In this document: piece by piece, positions 32,133 through 42,645 of the stretch
Layout of the letters: each line of letters begins with the position of its first letter
Position numbering within the stretch: the first letter of the stretch is position 1
Assembly: GCF_018873765.1 (NCBI RefSeq)
Contig: NC_057922.1
Location: forward strand, 16,567,563-16,631,562
Source: Telopea speciosissima
Lineage: Eukaryota > Streptophyta > Magnoliopsida > Proteales > Proteaceae
Reading direction: 5' to 3'
Length of the DNA stretch: 64,000 bases
Translations under genes and position numbers: made by a program
The notes under the pieces: model-generated
Seen by the model: only the letters and a program-made list of their open reading frames with translations
What the model was told of the DNA's origin: nothing
Database searches by the model: none

Positions 32133-32872
32133 ATATTGGGTTATTAAAATGTTTCCCCTTATGGGAATCATGAGAGACCGTCTTTCTCACTTTAAAATCT
32201 GATCTGTGTTTATCCAGAATGAGAATTGATGTACTCCTCCTAGCTAGACAGAATAGTTCTCAAGCAACACCAACTCTCTTACGGTGATTTTGGTGATCTG
32301 GACCCTTGGAAAGGAATTGGGCAGTTGCCTATCATGTCATTAGGATCTCTTTCGCATATATATGGACCTGATTTTTCTCTGTGTTGGGAATTGGGTACAA
32401 TTTAATCTTTATTAAGAAGATGGTGCTTTAAGTCCTTATAAATCCAACACCTAATAAGGTCATTCTTGATAAAAAAAAAAAACGTGATGATCAATGATTG
32501 TGCATGATGGTTTTTGATACACTGGCATGCAAAGTATAGGAAACTCTTGGATAAGACACCTGATCTGATATAAAAGAATATATATATATATATTTTTTGA
32601 GAGAGAGAGACTCTAATAAATGGAATTTTTTGATATTAGATCCAACAATAAATACAATTTGGAAGTATCTCGATTGGATCTGGACACATAGTAATAATGT
32701 CTTCAAACCATGTTTGTTGTGGTTCTTTCTCATTCTTTCTAATTTTTTTTCAATACGGTTGATCCAATAAATAGACCACCACCTGATCGCTTGGATCATT
32801 ATCTTTCGTCGACACAGATAGTTCTTGAAGAATAGTCTATTGATCGTATTTTACTTGAACAATCTTGTATCT
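32133..32872. other. Intergenic, no gene
   Basis: AT-rich, with a TA/GA microsatellite at about 32577-32611. The open frame on the minus strand (32491-32799) has no family features. Confidence 0.4.
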
Positions 32873-33053
32873 AGATCGTCTACGGCCTGCCTCCCCATAG
32901 TGGCCATAGTAACGTACTAATGAGGTGAGATGTAATGACCACCTTATCCCTGCCTAAGCGCCTTGCCCGAGCGGGGGTAAGGTGGTCATTACGTCTCGTC
33001 TCATTAGTGCGCTACTATGATCGCTACGGGCAACAGGCCGTAGACGATCACGA
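32873..33053. repeat. GC-rich hairpin repeat (foldback MITE candidate), about 180 bp
   Basis: Arms of about 80 bp are inverted copies with scattered mismatches: gatcgtctacggcctg, actaatgag and gtaatgaccaccttac words on the left reappear inverted on the right. The loop lies near 32955-32975. It is much more GC-rich than its surroundings. Confidence 0.8.
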
Positions 33054-33348
33054 TCCAACAATCTTAGACCCTGTCCAGATTTTTGGCCAGCCCAAGAGTG
33101 TGAACCTCACTCCATAACCAACTCACCCAAAAGGGCTTAGACACACTCACCCAACTCAGTCGGCTAAGGTTCCTAACTGTGTAGCCCAGCCAAGAGGGTT
33201 GAAACACACTCACCAAGAAACCCAATTTCTTGGTTCCGTTTGTTTTGACATTGAACAGCAAAAAATAAAAATTGGGGAAAAGATCCATGTTTGGGCCGAA
33301 TTTGTTTTCCACCAACGGAAACATTGTAGTATCCTGAAAAAGATTCTG
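33054..33348. other. Spacer between two hairpin repeats, no gene
   Basis: Contains the phrases 'acacactcaccca' and 'aacacactcacca' twice in similar context (about 33128-33215). No coding signal. Confidence 0.4.
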
Positions 33349-33514
33349 TCAATCCGGGCAGCACGCAGTTGTGTGCAGCGCCTGAGATGAGGCGGGCACA
33401 TTGATTGCCTTACCCCTGGTCGGGTAAGGCGTCAGGCAGGAGGTAAGGCGGTAAATGCGCACCGCCTCATCTTAGGTACTACTGCACATGCACCATTGCT
33501 GCCCGGATTGACAG
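33349..33514. repeat. GC-rich hairpin repeat, about 165 bp
   Basis: The ends carry ctgtcaatccgggcagca and its inverted copy. The arms share tgtgcag, gatgaggcgg and gccttacc words. The loop lies near 33420-33440. Same general design as the repeat 300 bp to the left, but a different sequence. Confidence 0.8.
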
Positions 33515-35155
33515 GAGCCGAATCCATAGTATCCCTAGAAAAGTCCTAAATACCTCCTATATATTTGACTAAGTTTCGTATACTACCTCCTCTCCTTCGC
33601 TCGAAAGTATACATGAGCATCGGAGGAAATCCTGTCCCATAAAAAATTTAGAGTAAAATCAAAATTTCTATTGTTTATTTTGACTTTTGTAAATTTTTTA
33701 TTAACAAAAAATATATAATTTGGACCAACCAAATTTACAATAAACGACCTAGAAAAATCTGAGTTTTTATAACTAAATATCTTATTGCCTCGTATTTATA
33801 GCCTTAATCTCCTCTTGGTCTCCGTTATTGCTTTCCTTATTAAATTTTGGAAAAGGGCAGTTTCCCGGACCAGCAAGTCCAAACGGATATTATATCTCTT
33901 TGGGGTGTCAGCTAGATCATGAGGAAGGAGGAATCATGATATTCAAGGAATGGTTTGGATTAGTCATATACTAAATTTTAAACTCAAATTCAATCATATA
34001 ACCTCGATACACACCCTCTAGGTTGTCTAAGTATTGATTTACACATCTTCTTAATAGTAATCCACGATATGGTGATGTCCTACTTTACCACTGGCGAGAC
34101 AGTTTCAATGTTCTCCTAACTAGCCTAGTCGAATCCTAAAACAACAATAAAGCTATTTTTTATTTTTTTTTTAAATTCGTATATATTTTTTCTTAATAAA
34201 ATTTACTTTTTTTCCAAAAAAAAAAAATTATCTAAATGACACCTCTATAGGTGTATTTAGATCTTGACACATTCTTTTAATTGCCCCTTGACATATTCTC
34301 AAAAGTAATTTAAGTTAAGGTAAAAGAGTTTTCAAAAAGAATTTGAAAATATCATATCATTGCGTTATTATCAAAACCTGTCATTGTATGCACATTTCTC
34401 GAGTACATATGTAAAATGACAATGTTTACCCTCATTGAAAAAAAATATATGTTATACTTAAAGAATAAAAACTAAAATTATAAATTATTTGATCAAGGGC
34501 AGATACATGAAGAGTAGCATTCAAGGATATGAATCAATTCAAGGATGTTGAATTATAAGGACCTTAAGAAAGGGAATTCTTCTGAAACTTGGTTGAGTTA
34601 ATTCTTGACTTCTCTCATTATTCAATTAGACATATTGTTAGTTCCTTATTCGTACACTGGCTTTCGCTCCTTAATATTCTAGAACATAAGGGGGAGCCAA
34701 GTAGCAAAAAAAAAAGAGCGATTAATTTGGTTGGTTACATTAGTCTGTCATCATATCAATTTCCTCCTTTGTACAATAAGGGGTAGTTTTTTTGGAACAT
34801 AAATGGTAAAATAAAATTTATATACCATTCAACGATATCAAAGTTAATAATTAATTTTTTTTCTTATATGGTTTATGTTAGAAGGTGACACTTCGAGAAT
34901 ATTTTTAAAAAAAATACCTAAAATGAATAATGGCATTTTGACATGAATGTGAAATTTGAGCCCAAATAAGCCCTGTATGTGAAGCCATCATGTACAATTT
35001 GTTTAACGACACATGTCTTTTTGCTTTAACAAATCTCCTGTTTTAAAAGAGTATTTGCAGAAAAAAAACATAACACATGTTATCACGAAACTATACGTGA
35101 AGAGTCATCACTCTCTATGTATGGGTAGTTGATCCGGACTCGTAACTTTTCCTTG
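33515..35155. other. Intergenic, AT-rich, no gene
   Basis: A/T tracts near 34158-34225 and 34710. No recognised family on either strand. Confidence 0.4.
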
Positions 35156-35285
35156 GGACGTTGTTCTCGTGCCATAGTACAAAGTGCGCCCAAGCACATG
35201 AGGGTGGGTGCAATGACCACCCTACCCCACGTGTAGCAAGCCCATGTGCCTCGGCGCAACTGCGTTGCGCACAGAGAACATTCTC
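35156..35285. repeat. Imperfect GC-rich hairpin repeat
   Basis: Inverted similarity between about 35160-35200 (gttctc, gcgcccaagcacatg) and about 35235-35285 (catgtgcctcggcgc, gagaac), with a central 'caatgaccaccctacccc' that echoes the arm of the 32873 hairpin. More decayed than the other hairpins. Confidence 0.55.
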
Positions 35286-35675
35286 CCATTTTCCTTTTCC
35301 TTTAATTGGATGAAAGGTTTCGGGTGAAAAAAAAAAATTATCATGGGAAAATAAATGCAAAAAAGTCAAAACGTGAGGATGGACATGTAAAAAGGCAAAA
35401 ATTTAGGAGGATTAAATTTTAAGGGAAAAGCAAAAACGTGTCAAAACCATGGTTTCTCACTCTCCAAATTCCACGGCGCAGAAGACGTTCCTCTGTTAGA
35501 AGTTTCACCACCACCTGTACTCTATGGACCATAATTCAACTACATTTCCATGGAAAATCCCATACAACCACACCCATCTGCAAAAAAAATTTTTTTATCT
35601 GTAATCAGTTCATCACCCCCATTTGAATTTGAATGCTTTAACATCCATTTTCACCTTTAATTTAACAGAGACATA

Positions 35676-37022
35676 ATGGGCACTCTCCATTTCTTGACAC
35701 TTCTCCATCATCATCCATTAATCCTGCAACTTCTCCCTGTTCTATGTATAATCTCAATCATCCCCTTTTCTGCATCAGAGATCCAGAACACTCGAATTGT
35801 TCAAGATGCAAGGCCAATGATCCTATTCGAAAAATTCGGGTTTGCAAGATTTGGTCATGTCTCAATTTCAATTAAAGGTGTTTCATGGAGATCAAAACAC
35901 CCAAATGCAGAACTAAATCCATCTTCAATGGGATTCATCTTATTAAGAGAATCATCATATGATATGATCTTGAATGAGTCTGAATATAACAACCATTTCT
36001 GTATTGTATCAAGCCATTATGTGAAACAACTCTTTAAATTTGATCAACTCAGCTTGAATTCCACTTACAATGTTACCATTATTGTTGATGATCCTGATCA
36101 ATACAGTTTGGTTTTCGGAAATTGTCAACCCGAATTCGAAGTATCTATGGATGTTCATACCCAGCTGTATAATGTGAAGAATGGTAGAAAGAATTTCTTA
36201 CCTGCAGGGCAAACCCAATTGCCAAAACTTTATTTCGTCTTATTTATCATATATTCTATCTTCTTCTTGATTTGGGTTTTTCTCTGCATCAAACAGAGAC
36301 CAACTGTAGATAAGATCCATTTGATAATGGGTGCTTTGCTCATTGTAAAGGGTCTTAAGATAATTTGTGCTTCTGAGGATAAGTCATATGTAGGAAGAAC
36401 AGGGACTCCTCATGGTTGGGATATAGCCTTCTACATCTTCAGCTTTCTTAAAGGTATAATGTTGTTTACTGTGATTATCTTAATTGGCACTGGTTGGTCT
36501 TTCTTGAAACCTCATCTTCAAGATAGAGAAAAGAAGGTTCTTATGTTTGTAATTCCATTGCAAGTTCTTGAGAATATAGCTTCAGTTGAGATTGGGGAAA
36601 CAAGTCCTGCAACTAAGGATTGGTTGACATGGAACCAATTGTTCTTATTGATTGATGTTATATGTTGTTTCGCGGTTTTCTTTCCGATCATCTGGTCGAT
36701 TCGGAGTCTTAGGGAAGCATCAAAAACAGATGGAAAGGCAGCAAGGAATTTGGCTAAGCTCTCACTTTTCAAGCAGTTTTACATTGTTGTTGTGAGTTAT
36801 TTATACTTCACAAGGGTTGTGGCTACTGCAATTGGGACTATTATTAATTACAAATTTGAATGGGTTATCACAGCAGCAATGGAGGGTGCAAGTTTGGCTT
36901 TCTATGCATTTATCTTTTATAACTTTCAACCTATTGAAAAGAATCCATATTTTGTGATTGATCATGAAGAAGAAGAAGCTGCAGCCCTTGCATTGGAAAT
37001 TGATGATTCCTTTGAACTATGA
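35676..37022 (+). CDS. Lung seven-transmembrane (GPR107/CAND-type) membrane protein
   Basis: A single uninterrupted 448-codon frame. Residues 1-34 look like a signal peptide (LLPVLCIISIIPFSAS), followed by a lumenal or extracellular domain of about 145 residues with FEKFGFARFGHVSISIKG and a Cys pair (Cys109, Cys150). Seven hydrophobic segments follow at about 182-205, 214-231, 247-273, 287-304, 316-342, 366-390 and 394-417. Family landmarks are GTPHGWDIAFYIFSFLKG before and in TM3, ETSPATKDWLTWNQLFLL into TM5, and YLYFTRVVA in TM6. The tail is acidic (DHEEEEAAALALEIDD). Plant members (candidate G-protein-coupled receptors CAND6/CAND7) and animal GPR107/108 are Golgi or endomembrane proteins; receptor activity is unproven. 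The ATG at 35676 gives the signal peptide directly and needs no splicing. Confidence 0.94.
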   Translation: MGTLHFLTLLHHHPLILQLLPVLCIISIIPFSASEIQNTRIVQDARPMILFEKFGFARFGHVSISIKGVSWRSKHPNAELNPSSMGFILLRESSYDMILNESEYNNHFCIVSSHYVKQLFKFDQLSLNSTYNVTIIVDDPDQYSLVFGNCQPEFEVSMDVHTQLYNVKNGRKNFLPAGQTQLPKLYFVLFIIYSIFFLIWVFLCIKQRPTVDKIHLIMGALLIVKGLKIICASEDKSYVGRTGTPHGWDIAFYIFSFLKGIMLFTVIILIGTGWSFLKPHLQDREKKVLMFVIPLQVLENIASVEIGETSPATKDWLTWNQLFLLIDVICCFAVFFPIIWSIRSLREASKTDGKAARNLAKLSLFKQFYIVVVSYLYFTRVVATAIGTIINYKFEWVITAAMEGASLAFYAFIFYNFQPIEKNPYFVIDHEEEEAAALALEIDDSFEL

Positions 37023-37174
37023 GTTTCAAATTAAGGTAACTTCTTCATTTCTCTCAGAACCTGAATTGTGTACAGTGATCAGAGATAATCACCATGTAAG
37101 CTTCAAATTCAGAAATATTTGGAAGAACAATTTTCCTCTCAAGATGTTGTAATTTTCTCTCATTTTGTATTTTT

Positions 37175-37302
37175 GCGCAAGAGGGTGGGCATTAGTAGCC
37201 TCTCTGCGAAAGCAAGGGTAAGACTACGTAGATTATGACCCTCCCCAAACCCCGCAATGGCAGGAGCTTCATGCATTGGGTACACCTTTCTTCTTTTTTT
37301 TC
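37175..37302 (+). mobile_element. Au-like SINE, 3' part
   Basis: The stretch gcgaaagcaagggtaag, then gactacgta, gaccctcccc, aaccccgcaatggcagga and gcattgggtacacc, followed by a T-rich end, matches the conserved 3' half of the plant Au SINE as I recall it. It lies about 150 bp after the stop of the seven-transmembrane gene, probably within its 3' UTR. Confidence 0.7.
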
Positions 37303-38799
37303 TGTATTTCACGCAATCATGTAATACACAATGCAGGAATTAATTAAGATCAGTTTTTTCTTATGAATGTATTCATGAAAGTTGGATTATTAAAGGCCAC
37401 AACAAAATTTTAGTCAAATTCAGCCTGAAATTACTTCATGGGCTTGGTAGCCTTTAAGGAGAAGGTACCCAAGTCATTATGAATCTTTACTGCTTCAAAA
37501 AAGGGTCTGATTTTTACGCCTATCTAATGTCTGGCAACCATGTACCCTAAAAGTTCATCTTTCCAAAAATCTAATATTTGAATGTATTTTATTTGTTAAT
37601 TAAGTATAATTAAGATATGTAGCATTCTTAATATGGGGTGTCAAATTCCAGCCAGAACTGATTGGACTTATCGAAACCAAACCAAATTGAACCGAACTCC
37701 AATTGGTTTGGTTTCGGGCTGGACTTCAAATTTGGGAAAACCAAACTAAAACTAAATCGAAACCAATAAAAACTGAAAATATCGAGTAAAGGAGAAGAAG
37801 AAAAAAAAAAATCGAAACCAAACTTTGGCTTAATTGATTCATCGAAATAATGACTCACCCGTTTCATTGATATGGATACATTTGAGATCACCAAATGCTT
37901 GGGAATTCTTCTATTCAATCCCTTTGGGGCAGCTTTGGATTAGCCCAATACCAGATTGAATCTAATTCAACCAAACCGATTGAGATCCCTATTTTCCATG
38001 TCATTAGCATTAAGTTTTGAAAACTGGCATGGTATCCATTGTTACCTCATCTAGGTGATTTTTACTGCCGCTAAAGATGGTTTTTTTTTGGGTTTTTGTA
38101 ATGGCCTGTTCAATTAGTGCCGATTTTTACGGCCTCCATTTAATTAGTCAAAAATCTAGGATTACAACTTTCGAACTCAGAATCAGGAATAGGATCGGTC
38201 TCCATAGATTCCAGTTTGAATTGTCCCGGAATCAGCAGGGAATCTATTGGACTCGGCTGGACCCAGTATATCACCTAGATTCGGGTTAATTAAAATAAGC
38301 CCTAGTCGAAACGATTCCGAGTGAGTTCAATGACTCATCCGATTCCAGGCCCATTTTAAAAAAGATGACTATATTTGGATCAGACACCCAAGCCCATCTT
38401 AAACTCCATTTGTGCCTAAAATTGAATCCCAGGCAGGGCTGGCCTGGCCCATCTAGCTTAATACTTGATTCAATTATGAGAAACCAGCTACAAAATTCTT
38501 ATTCAGACCTTCTCAATGTAGAATGTGTAGAAATCCAAGTAATTCTCTGGCAACCAAGGGGATTTATTATAGATTTTCTTTTGCCTTTTCCCAATCAAGA
38601 TGTCAAAGAACCAGAACTAGAATTATTTTTGGATTATTCCAAATCATTTTCATATTTACCACTTGACCCAAATGCTGCATCTCATCATTGAAATGATTCC
38701 CTTATTAACAAAGACAATGAAATTAACTAAAAGGTTAGGGTCATCAAATTTAACCATATTCTTTTCAATGAACATGAAGCATGTCTTTTTTTTTTGTTG
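37303..38799. other. Intergenic, repeat-like, no gene
   Basis: 37660-37790 is rich in 'aaaccaaa' and 'gaaccgaa' words in both orientations, a style common in old plant MITEs. 38100-38420 has gaat/ccg-rich words. The 108-residue frame at 38365-38691 has no recognisable feature and is not credited. Confidence 0.4.
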
Positions 38800-38925
38800 G
38801 TGGGGGTGGTGGTAACCTAGAGTAAATGAACAATAGAAGGTCTCGAACTCGAAACCTCCTGAGGGTTAGGCTCTACTACACTAACCTCAAGCCAATTGCG
38901 CTAGCAACTCTCCTCAACATGAAGC
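38800..38925 (-). mobile_element. tRNA-derived SINE candidate
   Basis: The minus strand carries a tRNA-like head: an A-box-like TAGCGCAATTGGC near 38906 and a B-box-like GGTTTCGAGTTCGAGACC near 38845-38862, at about the spacing of a polymerase III promoter. The segment then runs into a T/G-rich stretch (38783-38815). The tRNA fold is not intact, so I call a SINE and not a tRNA gene. Confidence 0.5.
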
Positions 38926-40339
38926 ATGTCCTTTGATACTCCTTTGAAGAGTTTTAATTAAAAAAAAAAAGAGAGAGAGAGAATGAACGCCACTCTGTCG
39001 CGCAATGCACACCGCCCCTGCACCCTAACATAGGGGTGTGCAAAATGATTGCCGCACCCCTGATCAAAATTGAACACAAGAAAACATTTCTATTTTCTTT
39101 AAATTATGTAGGGCTTAAGAAAATGAAAAGATAGAAAGAAAGAAACAAATTTAAATTACAATTCTCAAATATTTGTTTGGGTTAGTTAGGAAAAAATGCT
39201 CATTACTCATGGGCTTGGTTTTGTGTATTGGCTATGTTTGCATGGGTTGAGCACCAACCACAAGCAAAGGACAGCCCACTTGATCCAAAACAAACAAAGA
39301 CAAAGCCAGATCGATAAGTTTTAAGTGAAATGGAAAGAACGAAAACACAAGAAATTAAAAGAGAAAAGCTGAAGAATAGAAGAAGAAAACAGTGACACAG
39401 TGCCAGCCAGCCCTTTAGGCTTTTAATAGCAAAGAACAGACAAAGCCAAGGGCGGTGTGCAGTGTAGTGTAGGTAAGCGGCTAAGCGGTGTGTGTTATGT
39501 TCACTTTGGGCATTTAGCAATTTTTAATTTTTCTAATATAAGACAAGGCTCGCCAAGTGTAGCCACACGTGGGTGGTGTCTACTATATTTGAATTTGCCC
39601 ATATGGTGCCTAAGCAGTCGGACTCAGGGGGCCTCATGTCCGTGTGTGTTAAACGCACAAGCCTTCTAGAGGAATTAAGACAAGAAAGGACACAAATGTC
39701 AAATTAAATTTTGATTCCCCCGGCATTTGCTTTTAGGTTCCTTTCTCAATTCTATTCCTTCTCATCTTATGGCCCACTTTCCCCTCTTACGTATCTTTAA
39801 ATTCGACCATTAGGAGGACAAAGCCCAAGAGGCCAAGACATCCACATCTTTAGTCCTATTGTAACATGACATGTAGAGTGGTTTGGAGACCAATTGATTA
39901 AGAGGGATCGCATGCTTTAGTAGAAATTACTTTCTACATACGTTTTAACATACGTATCCCCCCATCTGACAGAGTCGATGAGAGAATCTCCCGTGTATAA
40001 ATACTTTTTAGAGAAATCTTTTGGAATGGTAAGACACATGGTTGTATATAAAAAATAACAAGTCTACAATTACGGGGGAGAGGATTCACACTCGAAATTA
40101 AGACATCGAAGTTGATTTTTATTAAAAGAAAGGGAAAAGGATGGATGCCTGATCACATGGTCCTACACCTAAACATAGGAGCGTTAAATTATTATTCCGC
40201 CTTCATTGAAATAAAAAAATCTCATCTATATTAATGCTCCTACACGCATTCTCATTGGCCCCCACGCTGATGCAAAGGCTATGCAACCAAACATCAATCT
40301 CTTGCCTAATAAAAAAACATCAAAACAGTTCAAGCATTA
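38926..40339. other. Intergenic, no gene
   Basis: A small inverted GC-rich word pair lies at about 39000-39060. Otherwise AT-rich with no recognised feature. Confidence 0.4.
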
Positions 40340-40445
40340 ATCTAACACCCCATCTGTGTGTTGGGCTGTGTGCCCAAGCACTACAGGCCGTCAAATGGTG
40401 CGTTACACTCCCTGTTGTCCTACAGAGGACCCAAATCCATGGACC
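40340..40445. repeat. Half copy of the 40868 hairpin repeat
   Basis: The words tgttgggctgtgtgccca, agcacta, ggtgcgttacactccctgtt and ctacagagga match one arm of the hairpin at 40868-41035 in the same order. Only one arm is present. Confidence 0.7.
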
Positions 40446-40867
40446 TACTGAGAAAATCAAACTAATCATGCAACAAAAGATATTTTTTTATAAAAACAAG
40501 AAAATAAATTAACTTAAAGAGATACTACAAAATTAAATACATCCAAGTGCACTTCAAAATCCCTCTTTGCAATCCTAGCTTTCTGTACTAGAAAGCCAAG
40601 AATCCTCAACAATTCATGATCATCGATTGCACTTAATTTTAAAAGTATTAAAGTTATTACAATCCAATTGAATTAAAAATATTTCAAAGGCCACGCCATG
40701 CCATCCACCTTTGGTACCAAAGACGCCAACCTTTAGAAATCCGTCAAGACTTCTACTGAGTTGATTTCTAGCTCCCTACGTGCTTCATTCCACCCCTTGA
40801 TAGAAACCCCTGACTTCTGCCTCAACTTCACAGCTTGCCACATCAATAATGATTGATATATGCGTTG

Positions 40868-41035
40868 GGCTCCTTTGTATTACAACAGGGAGTATAACGT
40901 ACATCCAACGGCCCACAGTGCTTAGGCACACAGCCCAACATTCCCCCTATGTGTTGGGCTGCATGCCCAAACACTGTGAGCCATCGGATGATGCGCTACA
41001 CCCCCTGTCGCGCTACAGAGGAGTCAAATCCATGA
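40868..41035. repeat. Hairpin repeat, two inverted arms of about 75 bp
   Basis: The left arm contains acagggagtata, cccacagtgcttaggcaca and cagcccaacatt. The right arm starts tgtgttgggctgcatgccca and contains aacactgtgagcc and taca-ccctgt. They are inverted relatives with perhaps 20% mismatches. Together with the half copy at 40340 this defines a local repeat family. Confidence 0.75.
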
Positions 41036-41630
41036 TACATGTACTGATTAATTTTCAAGCTGACCCATCAACTTACAAAATAGAAATTTGCCACATTATT
41101 CTTGCATGTCTTGAAACAAAGCATCGTAACTTACAATGTAACCTTATTGATCGAACAGAGAACTTTCTTTTTCCCCTTTTCTTCTCCTTGTTTGTGTTTT
41201 CTATGCATGTGAGAGTGTGAGGGATCAATCCTGTCTCATAGATTTCACTAACATGGCGGCCAATTGCATTTGTCAAAAACAAAAGGTTTTCTTTATTAAG
41301 TCATCATCCGACTTAACACATCATGAAAGGGAAACCTAATAGTTTTATTCAGAAAAACTTGTAGTAATCAAACCAATCATATGTAAGTTTCACATGGTTT
41401 TTCTTAGCTGTTACAATCATGGTTGAAAAGGGTTACACTTCACTACCATGATGTCCACTAGGAGATCCCATTTAAGTGAAGGAAACTTATTACATTGACT
41501 CATGAGCATTTTGGAGTCATCATTTGATAGTGATCTCTCAACACCCACTCCTAAAGAGACATTTTTTATGTGGGCTTTGTAGAAAACAAGAATAAAATGA
41601 TGTAGAAAAGAATAAAACAAATAACAATTA
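41036..41630. other. Intergenic, no gene
   Basis: AT-rich sequence without recognisable motifs on either strand. Confidence 0.4.
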
Positions 41631-41960
41631 CATACAATGCACACAAGGATTTCCGTGGTTCAGTAAGATTGTCTATGTCCACAATAAGATGAGATCTGTT
41701 TCACCATCAATAGAGAATAGAGTTACAAATTACAACCGCTCGTCGTCACACCTCTCTCAAATCGATTTCGCTATAATATATAGCGAAACCTTATAGAGAC
41801 AGCTTACCAAAATACTCATATAGCCCTAAAAAAATTCCTCAGGTTCCGTTGAACCCTCAATCTCTTAACCACCCTTCAAAATCAATCCACTTATGCAAGC
41901 AACGGAATACAAGATATTGTACGTACCCCCAACACTCTAAAGATTTAATTTACCTTTATG
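41631..41960. mobile_element. LTR-like dispersed repeat ('cgtggttc' family), copy 1
   Basis: Shares a word series with 48170-48450: caatgcacacaa, cgtggttc, gtctatgtccac, gatgagatctgtttca, atcaatagagaatag, ctcgtc, cacacctctctca and then a short inverted run (tcgctataatatatagcga). The series also resembles the Copia LTR near 57970-58090. Ends not defined. Confidence 0.5.
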
Positions 41961-42511
41961 AGAAAACTCACTAATCATATATGTATGTAATAGCTGAGAT
42001 CGAAGACCCACCTCACACCCATATCACTAGTCAGATTTCAGTTCTAATCAAGTAGAGGAAATAATTCATTGAAGTTGTCTGTAATTAAAAGCCTATCTAG
42101 GTGTTTGTACTATGATTTAAGTACATTATGATTTGGTGTAGTTTAGTTTGATTCTTATTATGGAGTAAATAAGATAATTCTTAATTAGATTCATTTTTTA
42201 TGAGTATGTGCAAGAATACAATGTCTCTTTCAAGATACATAGAATATTGAAATGCAGTTGGATAGTCACATCAAGAAATAGTACCAACTACCATTCAAAC
42301 ACAGCTCCTGATGATCATTAAGTCCATAGAAATTGTTGGAAAAAAATTTTCAACGGAGTGTGTCGGTTAGTATCCAATGGCCTTTTACGTGTTTAACTTG
42401 TTATCATCATGTCGGTCAGCTGGTGGCATTTGATTTTAATAATAATAAAGTTGCATTTTTGCTACGTGGCAACTTAGATGAGCTGAAATTTATTGACGAT
42501 AAAACATGAAT

Positions 42512-42645
42512 CCGGATCAGTTACCCACATGGGGCCGGGTTGGGACAGATCTATCCCTCCATGGGGCATGGATCCCACACCCCCATGGAGGGTTCAGATC
42601 TATCCCCACCCGTCTCCATGTGGGTAGCAGATCTAAACTCATTTC
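42512..42645. repeat. Hairpin repeat, about 130 bp
   Basis: The left arm carries cagttacccacatgggg, gacagatctatccct and ccatggggcatgg. The right arm carries the inverted forms ccccatggagggttcagatc, tatccccacccgtctcc and atgtgggtagcagatct. It folds into one stem with a few mismatches and a small loop near 42575. Confidence 0.8.

Noticed and set aside
38365-38691. 108-residue plus-strand frame
   Set aside because: No recognised domain, no neighbouring exons or promoter signal; likely chance in repeat-derived sequence.
38800-38925. A functional tRNA gene
   Set aside because: A and B boxes are visible, but stems, anticodon loop and acceptor end do not form a proper cloverleaf; called a SINE.
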